This document shows positions 47,444 through 56,337 of a DNA stretch of 64,000 nucleotides, piece by piece. The stretch is from Xanthomonas arboricola pv. juglandis. Its GTDB lineage: Bacteria > Pseudomonadota > Gammaproteobacteria > Xanthomonadales > Xanthomonadaceae. The translations under genes and the position numbers were made by a program. The DNA lies in contig NZ_JZEF01000003.1 of the NCBI RefSeq assembly GCF_001013475.1, forward strand, positions 650,956 to 714,955, read 5' to 3'. The stretch's first letter is position 1; every line of letters begins with the position of its first letter. Below the pieces are notes generated by a model, which worked only from the letters and a program-made list of their open reading frames with translations, made no database searches and was not told where the DNA came from.

Positions 47444-47573
47444 GGGAACGAGCACGACCGTCCTTATGATGATCCCGTAGCGCAGAGGTCGCGATCGACC
47501 GGCACTGGTGTTCGGCAATCGACCTGCAACCTGTGCGCTGATGCTGCCCCATCTTTTTCCTGGAGGATTCTCC

Positions 47574-48971
47574 ATGGATGCCTTGCTGTTATCGCGGATC
47601 CAGTTCGGGTTCGTCATCGCATTCCACGTGCTGTTTCCCGCATTCACCATCGGGCTGTCCAGCCTGCTGGCATTTCTCGAATGGCGCTGGCTGCGCACCC
47701 GGCTGCCGGTGTGGCGCGAGCTGTATTTCTTCTGGCAGAAGATCTTCGCGGTGTCGTTCGGCATGGGCGTGGTCAGCGGCATCGTGATGGCCTTCCAGTT
47801 CGGGGCCAACTGGCCGGAGCTGAGCCGGATCGCCGGCAGCGTGATCGGCCCGTTGCTTAGCTACGAGGTGTTGACCGCGTTCTTCCTCGAAGCCAGTTTC
47901 CTGGGCGTGATGATGTTCGGCTGGGGGCGCATTTCCGAGCGCCTGCATTTCCTGGCGACCTGCATGGTGGCGCTGGGCACGCTGTTTTCCACGTTCTGGA
48001 TCCTGTCGTCCAACAGCTGGTTGCAGACCCCGGCCGGCTATGAGGTGGTGGACGGCATCGTGCATCCGGTGGCGTGGCTGAAGATCATCTTCAACCCCTC
48101 GTTCCCGTACCGGCTTGCGCATATGGCGCTGGGCTCGTTCATCACCACCTGCTTTGTTGTCGGTGCGGTGGGGGCGTGGTATCTGCATCGCGGCGTGCAC
48201 CGCGAGGCCGGGCTGCGCATGCTCAAGCTGGCAGTGGCCTTCGCGGCGATCACCGTGCCGCTGCAGATCTTCGTCGGCGACATGCATGGCTTGAACACGC
48301 TCAAGCACCAGCCGATGAAGATCGCGGCGATGGAAGCGCACTGGCATGACGAAGGCCAGGGCAAGGGGTTTCCGCTGGTGCTGTTCGCCCTGCCCAATGC
48401 GCAGGCCGAGCGCAACGATTACGAGGTGGCGATTCCGCGCCTGGGCAGCCTGATCCTGACCCACAGTGCGGAAGGCAGCATCGCGCCGCTGACCTCGGTG
48501 CCGGCGGCCGATCGCCCGCCGGTGCTGCCGGTGTTCTTCGCCTTCCGCATCATGGTCGGGCTGGGCTCGTTGATGCTGCTGGTGGCCTGGGTCTCGGCGT
48601 TCGCCTGGTGGCGCGGCAAGTTGCTGCAGTGGCGCTGGTTGCTGGCGACCTGGCGCTGGATGTTGCCGAGCGGCTTCATCGCGCTGGTGTCGGGCTGGTT
48701 CGTCACCGAGATGGGGCGGCAGCCGTATGTGGTCTATGGCCTGTTGCGCACTGCCGATGCCGTGGGCCCGCAATCGACGCTGATGACCGCAATCTCGCTG
48801 GCGGTGTACGTGGTCGGCTATGCGTTCGTGTTCGGCTGGGGCATCTGGTACCTGGTCAAGATCGGCAAGATCGGCCCGACCCCGCATGACGCGCCGCAGC
48901 TGGACCACGGCGAACACACCCCGGCACGGCCGCTGTCGGCGGCCGACGAACCGATCGACGGAGCCGCATGA
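47574..48971 (+). CDS. cydA: Cytochrome bd-type quinol oxidase subunit I (CIO type)
   Basis: The catalytic haem subunit, 465 residues, starting at ATG 47574 behind ggagg. Helix 1 includes the high-spin haem ligand candidate H18 in FVIAFHVLF. The Q-loop after GDMHGLNTLKHQPMKIAAMEAHW is short, the hallmark of the cyanide-insensitive CioA subclass. The usually invariant GRQPW motif reads GRQPY here. There is no CydX-like small gene after subunit II. It supports respiration at low oxygen or under inhibitor exposure. It overlaps cydB by ATGA. A hairpin-rich 490-base region lies upstream. Confidence 0.93.
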   Translation: MDALLLSRIQFGFVIAFHVLFPAFTIGLSSLLAFLEWRWLRTRLPVWRELYFFWQKIFAVSFGMGVVSGIVMAFQFGANWPELSRIAGSVIGPLLSYEVLTAFFLEASFLGVMMFGWGRISERLHFLATCMVALGTLFSTFWILSSNSWLQTPAGYEVVDGIVHPVAWLKIIFNPSFPYRLAHMALGSFITTCFVVGAVGAWYLHRGVHREAGLRMLKLAVAFAAITVPLQIFVGDMHGLNTLKHQPMKIAAMEAHWHDEGQGKGFPLVLFALPNAQAERNDYEVAIPRLGSLILTHSAEGSIAPLTSVPAADRPPVLPVFFAFRIMVGLGSLMLLVAWVSAFAWWRGKLLQWRWLLATWRWMLPSGFIALVSGWFVTEMGRQPYVVYGLLRTADAVGPQSTLMTAISLAVYVVGYAFVFGWGIWYLVKIGKIGPTPHDAPQLDHGEHTPARPLSAADEPIDGAA

Positions 48972-49987
48972 TGGACATGAGCAGCGTATTGCCGGTGGCG
49001 TGGTTCGCGGTGATCGGCTTCGGGGTGCTGATGTACGTGGTGCTGGACGGCTTCGTGCTCGGCATCGGCATCCTGGCGCCGTTCCGCAAGGACGAAGCGC
49101 AGCTGGATCTGATGATGAATACCGCCGCGCCGATCTGGGACGGCAACGAGACCTGGCTGGTGCTGGGCGGGGCAGGGCTGCTGGCGGCGTTTCCCAAGGC
49201 GTATGCGGTGATCCTGTCGGCGCTGTATCTGCCGGTGCTGTTGATGGTGATGGCGCTGGTGTTCCGTGGGGTGGCGTTCGAGTTCCGCTTCAAGGCGCAT
49301 CGCTCGCGGCGGCTGTGGAGCAATGCCTTCGCTGCCGGCTCGATCCTGGCCACGTTTGCGCAGGGCGTGATCCTGGGCGCGCTGGTGCAGGGCCTGCCGA
49401 TCGAAAACGACCGCTATGTCGGCGGCATCTGGGGCTGGTTCAGTCCGTTCGCGATGCTGACCGGCGCGGCGCTGGTGTTCGGCTACGCGCTGCTCGGCAG
49501 CACCTGGCTGATCCTCAAGACCGAAGGTCATGTGCAACAGCTCGCGCGGCAGTTGAGCCGGCCGCTGACCATCAGCGTGCTGATCTTCATCGGCCTGGTC
49601 AGTGCGTGGTTGCCGTCGCTGCAATCGCATGTGATGGACCGCTGGTTCAGCGGTGCGCATTACCTGTGGCTGATGCCGGTGCCGGTGCTGGTCGCCATCG
49701 TCGGGTTCGCGCTCTGGCGCTGCACCGAAGCGGGGCGGCCGGATACGCCGCCGTTCCTGCTGGCGATGGGCCTGTTCGTGCTCGGTTTCCTCGGCCTGGT
49801 GCTAGGCATGTGGCCGTATCTGGTGCCGCCGGTCTACACGATCTGGCAGGCCGCCGCGCCGCCGTCGTCGCAGCTGTTCGCGCTGATCGGTCTGGTGGTG
49901 CTGCTGCCGCTGATCCTGGGCTACACGGTGTGGTCGTACCGCGTGTTCCGCGGCAAGATCACCGCCGATACCGGCTATCACCACTGA
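48968..49987 (+). CDS. cydB: Cytochrome bd-type quinol oxidase subunit II (CIO type)
   Basis: A 339-residue polytopic membrane protein that pairs with CydA. Features include the early YVVLDGFVLGIGILAPF helix, the conserved PIWDGNETWLVLGGAGLLAAFP loop and GYALLGSTWLILKTEG. It starts 4 bases inside the cydA stop region (ATGATGG overlap), so translation is coupled. Its stop codon lies within the left arm of a hairpin shared with the convergent esterase gene. No cydDC or cydX genes are adjacent. Confidence 0.94.
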   Translation: MMDMSSVLPVAWFAVIGFGVLMYVVLDGFVLGIGILAPFRKDEAQLDLMMNTAAPIWDGNETWLVLGGAGLLAAFPKAYAVILSALYLPVLLMVMALVFRGVAFEFRFKAHRSRRLWSNAFAAGSILATFAQGVILGALVQGLPIENDRYVGGIWGWFSPFAMLTGAALVFGYALLGSTWLILKTEGHVQQLARQLSRPLTISVLIFIGLVSAWLPSLQSHVMDRWFSGAHYLWLMPVPVLVAIVGFALWRCTEAGRPDTPPFLLAMGLFVLGFLGLVLGMWPYLVPPVYTIWQAAAPPSSQLFALIGLVVLLPLILGYTVWSYRVFRGKITADTGYHH

Positions 49988-50027
49988 GCGGGCGCAGACC
50001 GCATCGGCGCGATGCGCCGCCCGCTCA
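49985..50027. terminator. Bidirectional hairpin holding both convergent stop codons
   Basis: tgagcgggcg (49985-49994) pairs with cgcccgctca (50018-50027), with an inner gcatc/gatgc stem. The cydB stop codon begins the left arm, and the esterase stop codon (reverse complement) ends the right arm. It can serve as a terminator for transcripts from both sides. Confidence 0.6.
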
Positions 50028-50822
50028 GCGCAGGCGTTGCTTGAACATCCACGCCCACATCGCCGGGTCTGCGTAGGTCGCATCCCAGGCATTGTGGTTG
50101 CCGTCCGGATATTCGCTGTAGCGCACATTGGCGCCGATGCCCTTGGCGGCGCGGTACAGCGCACGGTCGTCATGCGGTGGCACCGAGTCGTCCTTGGCGC
50201 CATGGAACATCCAGATCGGCACGTGCCTGAGCTGGGTGACTGCAGCGGTGTACGGGTCGGCTTCCTTGGCCACCAGGCTGACGTAGAGCGTGCGACGCTC
50301 ATCGCGCGGGGCCTTGAGCGCGCCGCAGATCGGCACGATCGCGGCAAAGCGCTGCGGCTGCATCAGGCCGATTTCCCAGGCGCCATAGCCGCCCATCGAG
50401 ATGCCGGTGAGATAGGTGCGCTGCGGGTCGGCACCGAATTCGGCGCTGGCCGCATCCAGCGCGGCGATCGCCATGCGTGCATTGATGCCCAGCCACTCCT
50501 CGTCGTCGGGCACCTGCGGCAGCACCACCAGCGCCGGGAACTCGGCAGTGTGTTCGCTCAGGTAAGGCCCAACGCCGACTTCGGCCTGATCGCGCCCGTT
50601 GTCGCCGCGTTCGCCCGAGCCATGCAGGAACAGCACGATGGGGCGCGGTTGCGGCGCCTTGGAGGTCGGCACAAACACCTGATAGCGGTAGAGCCGTCCT
50701 TCCAGCTCCAGCGTGCGGGTGACGAAATGGCCGCGGCGCCCGTCGTGGTGGCGCTCAGCCATGCTGGAACAGCCGGCCAGCAGCAGCGCAAGAATCGCAA
50801 GAACAAGACAACGACGGATCAC
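50025..50822 (-). CDS. Lipoprotein esterase/polyhydroxybutyrate-depolymerase-like alpha/beta hydrolase
   Basis: A 265-residue predicted lipoprotein. The GTG at 50820-50822 is preferred because an aggggg sequence lies 5 bases ahead and the product begins VIRRCLVLAILALLLAGC, a signal with lipobox ending at Cys18; an in-frame ATG 42 bases upstream lacks a ribosome-binding site. The core shows the oxyanion motif FLHGSGERGDNG, nucleophile elbow GISMGG and a C-terminal DGNHNAWDATY histidine. This is the esterase/PHB-depolymerase (PF00326-like) type, probably acting on plant-wall or ester substrates. Convergent with cydB. Confidence 0.85.
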   Translation of the reverse strand: MIRRCLVLAILALLLAGCSSMAERHHDGRRGHFVTRTLELEGRLYRYQVFVPTSKAPQPRPIVLFLHGSGERGDNGRDQAEVGVGPYLSEHTAEFPALVVLPQVPDDEEWLGINARMAIAALDAASAEFGADPQRTYLTGISMGGYGAWEIGLMQPQRFAAIVPICGALKAPRDERRTLYVSLVAKEADPYTAAVTQLRHVPIWMFHGAKDDSVPPHDDRALYRAAKGIGANVRYSEYPDGNHNAWDATYADPAMWAWMFKQRLR

Positions 50823-50971
50823 GCACACCCCCTGACCGATGACATACCCGCAGTATCGCCGCATGCAGCTGTGCTGGCATGTCGCATTGCGGCGATTTCT
50901 GTCGAATATTCATCTGATTGTCGCCGCGGTGTGCTCGGCGCAACGTTGATCGCCATGGCCCGACACGGCGA

Positions 50972-52333
50972 CTACGGCAGCAGGATCAGCGTCGCCAGGC
51001 CGAGGAAGCTCAGGAACCCCATCACGTCGGTCAGCGTGGTCAGGATCACGCCACCGGCCAATGCCGGATCGAAGCCCAGGCGTTTCAGCGTCACTGGGAC
51101 CAGTACCCCGCCGAATGCGGCGGTGAGCATGTTCAAGGTCAGCGCGGTGCCGATCACCAGCGACAGCATCGGCTGCTGGAACCAGGCCAGCACGATCAGG
51201 CCCAGGCCCACGCCCAGCACCAGGCCGTTGATCAGCGCGACCGTGAGTTCCTTCTTGAGCAGGGTCATCACGTTGGAAGAGCCGATCTGGCCCAGCGCCA
51301 GGCCGCGCACCATCAGGGCCAGCACCTGGGTGCCGGCGTTGCCGCCCATGCCGGCGACGATCGGCATCAACGCCGCCAGCGCCACCAGCTTCTCGATCGT
51401 GCCTTCGAATCGGCTGACCACGCTGGACGCGAGGAACGCAGTGCACAGGTTGATGCCCAACCAGATCAGGCGGCGGCGGAAGGCGCGCCGCGCCGGGCTG
51501 AACATGTCCTCGTCCTCGTCCAGACCGGCCGCGCTCATGGCCTGGTGTTCGGCCTGTTCGCGGATGATGTCGACCACGTCGTCGATGGTGATGCGGCCGA
51601 GCAGGATGTTGTTGTCGTCCACCACCGGCGCGGAAATCCAGTCGTGGTCCGAGAAGCGCCGTGCCACCTCGTCGGAGCCATCGCCGACATCAATCGCCGG
51701 TTGCTCGTCGTCGATCAGGCGATTGACCGGCGTGCTGTCCTCGTGGGTGACCAGCGCGGCCAGCGACACCCGGCCCAGGTACTGGTGGCGCCGGCTCACC
51801 ACGTACAGGTGATCGGTGTGGTCTGGCAGCTCGCCGCGCAGGCGCAGATAGCGCAGCACTACATCGACATTGACGTCGGCGCGCACCGTCACCACGTCCG
51901 GATTCATCAGGCGGCCGGCAGTGTCCTCCGGGTACGACAGCACCTGCTCGAGCCGCTCGCGGTTCTCGCGGTCCATCGACTTGAGCACTTCGTCGATGAC
52001 GGTGTCGGGCAGGTCTTCGACCAGATTGGCCAGATCGTCGATGTCGAGGTCTTCGACCGCGGCGACGATCTCGTCGGTGTCCATGTCGGCCAGCAGGCTT
52101 TCGCGTACTTCATCGCCGACATGCAGCAGCACTTCGCCGTCGTCTTCCGGGTCGACCAGCCCCCACACCACTTCGCGCTTGCCGGGCGGCAGCGACTCCA
52201 GCAGGTTGCCGATCTCCGCCGGCGCCAGCGTATTGACCAGCCGGCGTACCGGGCCCAGGCGTCCGCTATCGAGCGCATCGGACAGCAATCGCAGCTGGCG
52301 CGTGGTCTTGTCGTGGCGGACGGCTTCGGCCAT
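50972..52333 (-). CDS. mgtE: Magnesium transporter MgtE
   Basis: A 453-residue Mg2+ channel. Domain order is standard: an N-terminal helical domain (about 20-140, including LESLPPGKREVVWGLV), two CBS domains (about 140-265; motifs such as VVSRRHQYLGRVSLAALV and APVVDDNNILLGRI), then a connecting helix and five transmembrane helices. The pore signature GNAGTQVLALMVRGLALGQI is present. The start is the ATG at 52331-52333. Mg2+ binding to CBS/N domains closes the pore in the family. It lies immediately downstream of the ptsI gene on the same strand, an association common in Xanthomonadaceae. Confidence 0.95.
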   Translation of the reverse strand: MAEAVRHDKTTRQLRLLSDALDSGRLGPVRRLVNTLAPAEIGNLLESLPPGKREVVWGLVDPEDDGEVLLHVGDEVRESLLADMDTDEIVAAVEDLDIDDLANLVEDLPDTVIDEVLKSMDRENRERLEQVLSYPEDTAGRLMNPDVVTVRADVNVDVVLRYLRLRGELPDHTDHLYVVSRRHQYLGRVSLAALVTHEDSTPVNRLIDDEQPAIDVGDGSDEVARRFSDHDWISAPVVDDNNILLGRITIDDVVDIIREQAEHQAMSAAGLDEDEDMFSPARRAFRRRLIWLGINLCTAFLASSVVSRFEGTIEKLVALAALMPIVAGMGGNAGTQVLALMVRGLALGQIGSSNVMTLLKKELTVALINGLVLGVGLGLIVLAWFQQPMLSLVIGTALTLNMLTAAFGGVLVPVTLKRLGFDPALAGGVILTTLTDVMGFLSFLGLATLILLP

Positions 52334-52476
52334 GCGCGGCTCCCTGGAAGAGTGGACACGTCCCGATGGAAGACGCGCTGCTGAGTCAGCACGGCATTAT
52401 CGCTTGCGCACGGTGACGAAACATACAGTGCCGCTCGCAACGCGTTAGAACATCGCCTGCGCGATGACGCGATCGC

Positions 52477-54207
52477 TCAGCGCGCCAGGCCCTGCGCAAC
52501 GGTAGCCAGCCACTTCTCGATGCCCTTGCGGTCGCGCGCGCGCAGCAGCTTGTCGCCCTGCACGCGCAACTCGCCCAGGTGGATGTCGCGCACCGCACGG
52601 CGCACTTCCAGCAGCGTGGCCGGATGCAGGCTGAACTCGGTGAGCCCCAGCGCCAGCAACATCGGCACGAAACGCGGGTCGCCCGCGATCTCGCCGCACA
52701 CCGCCACCGGCTTGGCGTACGCGCGCCCGGTGGCGATCACCTGCGCGATCAGGCGCAGCACCGCCGGATGCAACGGCGAATACAGCTCGCCCAATGCCTC
52801 GTTGTTGCGATCCACCGCCAGCAGGTACTGCACCAGATCGTTGGTGCCGATCGACAGGAAATCGATGTCGTCGATAAAGCAGTCCAGCGCCAGGGCCGCA
52901 GCCGGCACTTCGATCATCGCGCCCAGCGGAATGTGCTCGGCGATCTCGTGGCCTTGTTCGCGCAATTGCGCGGCCAGCTTCTTGATCTGCCGGCGCAGCA
53001 GCTGGACTTCCTCGCGGCCGCTGACCATCGGCACCAGGATGCGCACCGGCCCGTAGCCGGAGGCGCGCAGGATCGCGCGCAACTGCGCCTGCGCCACCGC
53101 AGGCCGGGCCAGCGACAACCGCACCCCGCGCAAGCCCAGCGCCGGGTTGTCCTCATCGCTCAAGGTCAGGCCGGTGCGGTCGGCCTTGTCGGCGCCCAGA
53201 TCCAGGGTGCGGATGGTGACCGGTCGCCCGCTCATGCCCAGCACGGTGTCGCGATAGGTGTGGAACTGTTCTTCTTCGTCCGGCAACTCGTTGCGCTGCA
53301 GGAACAGGAATTCGGTGCGATACAGGCCAAGGCCGCTGGCGCCGAGCGCGTGCGCCTTGGCCACGTCCTCCAGCGATTCGGCATTGGCCAGCAGCGTGAT
53401 ATCGACGTTGTCGCGCGTGCGCGTGGGTTTGGAGCGCAGCCGTCCCAGTTCGCGCTGTTCCTTGGCCAGCGCGCGCAGGCGCTCGCGGTAGTCGCGCAGA
53501 TGCTCGGGCTTGGGGTCGACGATGACCTGGCCGGAGCCGGCATCGACAATCAATACGTCGCCATCGTCGATCCGCTGGACCGCATCGCTCACCCCCACCA
53601 CCAGCGGCAGGTGCAGGCTGCGCGCCAGGATCGCGCTGTGCGACAGCGCGCTGCCGGCGGTGGTGACGATGCCGACCACCCCTTGCGCCTGCAGCTGCGC
53701 CAGCTCCGACGGCGCCACGTTGTCGCAGACCAGGATCTCGCCGGCCACGCCCTTGAGGTCGGGCGCGCGCTTGTGCAAGAACGCGTGGATGCGGCCGATG
53801 ACGTGATCCAGGTCGTCCATGCGGCTCTTGAGGTAAGCGTCCTCCATGCCGTCGAACACCGCCGCCAGCCGGTCGCGCTGCACGCGCAAGGCGTAGTCGG
53901 CGCTGTAGCGGTGGGTGCGGATCAACTCGTCCAGGCCTTGCAGCAGCTCCGGGTCGTCGAGCAGCAGCGCATGCAGTTCGAGGAATTCGCCGACCTCGCG
54001 CGCAAGCGCGCCATGCAGGCGGTCGCGCAGCTGCTGCATTTCGGTGCGTGCCGCCTCGATCGCCACGTGCAGACGCTGCAGCTGGGTTTCCACCTGGCTG
54101 GCAGGCACGCGTTGTTCGGCCACTTCCAGCGTGTGGCTCTGGCGCACGCGCGCGCGTCCGAGTGCGTTGCCGCGCGAGGCGGCGTGTCCACGCAAACGCA
54201 GGCTCAT
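52477..54207 (-). CDS. ptsI: PTS enzyme I (phosphoenolpyruvate-protein phosphotransferase)
   Basis: Takes phosphate from PEP and passes it to HPr. The 576-residue form has the standard three parts without a GAF domain (so not the PtsP/Ntr type). The phospho-histidine is H190 in GSALSHSAI (E. coli H189). The PEP-binding barrel shows LYRTEFLFLQR, LDLGADK and SIGTNDLVQY. The start is ATG 54205-54207. It follows ptsH by about 58 bases on the minus strand. No EIIB or EIIC permease is present here, indicating regulatory use of the relay. Confidence 0.95.
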   Translation of the reverse strand: MSLRLRGHAASRGNALGRARVRQSHTLEVAEQRVPASQVETQLQRLHVAIEAARTEMQQLRDRLHGALAREVGEFLELHALLLDDPELLQGLDELIRTHRYSADYALRVQRDRLAAVFDGMEDAYLKSRMDDLDHVIGRIHAFLHKRAPDLKGVAGEILVCDNVAPSELAQLQAQGVVGIVTTAGSALSHSAILARSLHLPLVVGVSDAVQRIDDGDVLIVDAGSGQVIVDPKPEHLRDYRERLRALAKEQRELGRLRSKPTRTRDNVDITLLANAESLEDVAKAHALGASGLGLYRTEFLFLQRNELPDEEEQFHTYRDTVLGMSGRPVTIRTLDLGADKADRTGLTLSDEDNPALGLRGVRLSLARPAVAQAQLRAILRASGYGPVRILVPMVSGREEVQLLRRQIKKLAAQLREQGHEIAEHIPLGAMIEVPAAALALDCFIDDIDFLSIGTNDLVQYLLAVDRNNEALGELYSPLHPAVLRLIAQVIATGRAYAKPVAVCGEIAGDPRFVPMLLALGLTEFSLHPATLLEVRRAVRDIHLGELRVQGDKLLRARDRKGIEKWLATVAQGLAR

Positions 54208-54265
54208 ATGCGGCCCTGGCGCGGACGCGCCCTGTCGGTCAGCCCCGCACCGACGCGGCGCATGC

Positions 54266-54535
54266 TCAGCTGTCCTCGTCGAAACGACGCTCGAACAAGT
54301 CCACCAGTGCCTGCAGGGCTTGCGCTTCGTCCTCGCCATCCAGCCGCACCACCACGCTGGTGCCCTGGCCGGCGGCCAGCAGCATCACGCCCATGATGCT
54401 CTTGGCATTCACCTCGCGGCCCTTGGCCGCCAGGGTGGCGTTGCTGCGATAGGACGACAGCGTCTGCACCAGCTTGGCGGTTGCCCGCGCATGCAGTCCG
54501 AGTCGGTTGGAAACTATGAGTTCGCGTTCAAGCAT
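54266..54535 (-). CDS. ptsH: Phosphocarrier protein HPr
   Basis: An 89-residue protein with His15 in RLGLHARAT (the EI phosphorylation site) and Ser46 in NAKSIMGVM (the HprK site), both at the standard positions. With HprK encoded nearby (56334-57284), phosphorylation on Ser46 is likely a real control point. It overlaps the EIIA gene by 8 bases (54528-54535), so the two are translationally coupled. Confidence 0.96.
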   Translation of the reverse strand: MLERELIVSNRLGLHARATAKLVQTLSSYRSNATLAAKGREVNAKSIMGVMLLAAGQGTSVVVRLDGEDEAQALQALVDLFERRFDEDS

Positions 54536-54920
54536 CGTCGATGATCGCTCCGTTGCGGGTGCCTGCCGCCGCGGTGGCGGGCAGCTCCTGCAATCCTTGT
54601 TCGGGGTAGTTCATCACCCGCAGCAGCATCGGCAGGCTGAGCGCGGACACCCGGCGAACCGGCGTGCCGAGCTTTGCCAACCGGCTGGCGAGATTGCTGG
54701 GGCTGGCGCCGTACAGGTCGGTCATGACCAGCACGCCGTCGCCGCTGTCGACCCGTCGCATCGCCGACGAGGCCTGGGGCAGCAAGGCGTCCAGGTCTGC
54801 ATCGAGCGGCACATCGAATGCTTCGGTCTTCAGCGGCAACTGCCGCAACAGCCCCGTCGCCACGTTCAACAACGCCGCGCCGATGCCGGGATGAGTAATG
54901 AGGAGAATGCCACAGGCCAT
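54528..54920 (-). CDS. PTS EIIA component of the mannose family
   Basis: A 130-residue single-domain EIIA(Man)-type protein. The phosphorylatable histidine is H10 in ILLITHPGIG, and the second family motif VMTDLYGASPSN is present. It is without attached IIB, IIC or IID domains. Such stand-alone EIIA proteins in proteobacteria act as regulators, receiving phosphate from HPr. The gene is translationally coupled to ptsH and lies downstream of a 544-base gene-poor interval after rapZ. Confidence 0.92.
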   Translation of the reverse strand: MACGILLITHPGIGAALLNVATGLLRQLPLKTEAFDVPLDADLDALLPQASSAMRRVDSGDGVLVMTDLYGASPSNLASRLAKLGTPVRRVSALSLPMLLRVMNYPEQGLQELPATAAAGTRNGAIIDDA

Positions 54921-55408
54921 GCCGAAACGTTAACAGGTCGGCATGACCGCGCGATAGCGTCTGCTGGCACCGATGTGTTGCGAAATGAATAGCCGTTTAG
55001 GACCGCGGCAGCATGTCGCGTGCAGCGCATGCAGTAAGCGCGCCGCTGCCCGCACGGCAATGATCGCGACGCCCGGAGTCTGCCAATGCGAACCGCATCA
55101 CAAGCGAACGCTGCAGCGCGCACCTGGCAGGCAGTCCCCGATCAGAACGCGCAGACGAATGCACCGATCAAAAGTTTTTTCCGCAGACCCAATGCCTGCG
55201 CCAGGCCGAACAATCTGCGCCCGCAGCAAAACTAAGGAAGCAGCAGTGACAAGGACGGCCTGCAGCTCCAAATGAGCTACCAAGATCAAAGCCTCGACAG
55301 CAAGCGCGGGGCGGGGACCCGATGCCGAGGCCAACCCGCAAGGCCAAGCTTCAAAGCACAGATGTCACCGACCGTACGCACATTCCAAGCCGCATGACAC
55401 CGCTTTGA
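54921..55408. other. Gene-free interval between rapZ and the EIIA gene
   Basis: About 490 bases upstream of the EIIA-ptsH-ptsI transcript. No convincing gene or structure is seen apart from the promoter that must lie just before 54920 and the adjacent heptamer repeat. Confidence 0.5.
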
Positions 55409-55457
55409 CGATTCCCGATTCCCGATTCCCGATTCCCCAATCCCGATTCCCCAATCC
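55409..55457 (+). repeat. Heptamer tandem repeat cgattcc/ccaatcc x7
   Basis: Four perfect cgattcc units, then ccaatcc, cgattcc, ccaatcc run in register (seven heptamers, 49 bases), ending 8 bases before the rapZ stop codon. On the minus strand this lies directly downstream of rapZ. Similar gattccc-type arrays are common between Xanthomonas genes. Confidence 0.9.
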
Positions 55458-55464
55458 CAGCCCC

Positions 55465-56337
55465 TCAGTCCTGCTCACGATGAAACGTCGCCACCTCCGG
55501 CCAGCCCTGCTCGCGCGCATGCCGCGCCATCCGTTCGGCCAGATACACTGAGCGGTGCTTGCCGCCGGTGCAGCCGAAGGCGATGGTCACATAGCTGCGG
55601 GTGTCGTTGCGCAGCCGCGGCAGCCAGGTGTCGAGCAGGTCCACGATCTGCGCGCTGTAGCGCACCACGTCCGGTTCCTTGTCCAGATACTCGCGCACGC
55701 CGGCATCGCGGCCGGTCAGCGGGCGCAGTTCCGGGTCCCAGTGCGGATTGGGCAGGACGCGCGCATCGAACACGAAGTCCGCCTCCGCCGGCACGCCGCG
55801 TTTGTAGGCGAACGATTCGAACAGCAGCGACAGCCGGTCGCTGCTGCCGAGCGCGAATTCGGTGACCACGCGGCGACGCAGCTGGTGCACGTTGAGCGCG
55901 CTGGTGTCGATGATGGCATCGGCCTGCGTGCGCAGCGGTTCGGTCAACTGCCGCTCGCGGGTGATCGCTTCCGGCAAGGCCAGGCCGAGATGGCTGAGCG
56001 GGTGGCGGCGGCGGGTATCGGCATAGCGCTTGATCAGCGCCTCGTCGCTGGCCTCGAAAAACAGCAGCCGCGCCTCGATGCCGTATTCCTGCGCAGCCTG
56101 GCGCCATTGCGCCAGCTGGGTCAGGTCGCTGCGGCTGCGCACATCGATGCCCACCGCCAGACGCTGGTCGCCGAGCGGGTTGCCGCGCAGGCGGCTGCGC
56201 ACGAAATCCGGCAGCAGCTCCACCGGCAGGTTGTCCGAACAGTAGTAGTCCAGATCCTCGAAGGTCTTCAACGCAACCGATTTGCCCGAGCCGGACAGCC
56301 CGCTCACGATCATCAACGTGGAGGGCGCGGTACTCAT
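55465..56337 (-). CDS. rapZ: RNase adapter protein RapZ
   Basis: A 290-residue protein with Walker A GLSGSGKS at residues 13-20 and the C-terminal [17 protein letters not shown] ligand-binding signature. RapZ senses glucosamine-6-phosphate and guides RNase E to the GlmZ sRNA in enterics; the sRNA partner is unknown in Xanthomonas. The start is ATG 56335-56337, overlapping the hprK stop (ATGA). The long upstream frame is an antisense/in-frame shadow of hprK. It is the last of ptsN-hprK-rapZ. Confidence 0.95.
   Translation of the reverse strand: MSTAPSTLMIVSGLSGSGKSVALKTFEDLDYYCSDNLPVELLPDFVRSRLRGNPLGDQRLAVGIDVRSRSDLTQLAQWRQAAQEYGIEARLLFFEASDEALIKRYADTRRRHPLSHLGLALPEAITRERQLTEPLRTQADAIIDTSALNVHQLRRRVVTEFALGSSDRLSLLFESFAYKRGVPAEADFVFDARVLPNPHWDPELRPLTGRDAGVREYLDKEPDVVRYSAQIVDLLDTWLPRLRNDTRSYVTIAFGCTGGKHRSVYLAERMARHAREQGWPEVATFHREQD

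Noticed and set aside
55409-55457. Possible CRISPR-like array
   Set aside because: Units are contiguous heptamers without spacers, so it is a simple tandem repeat.
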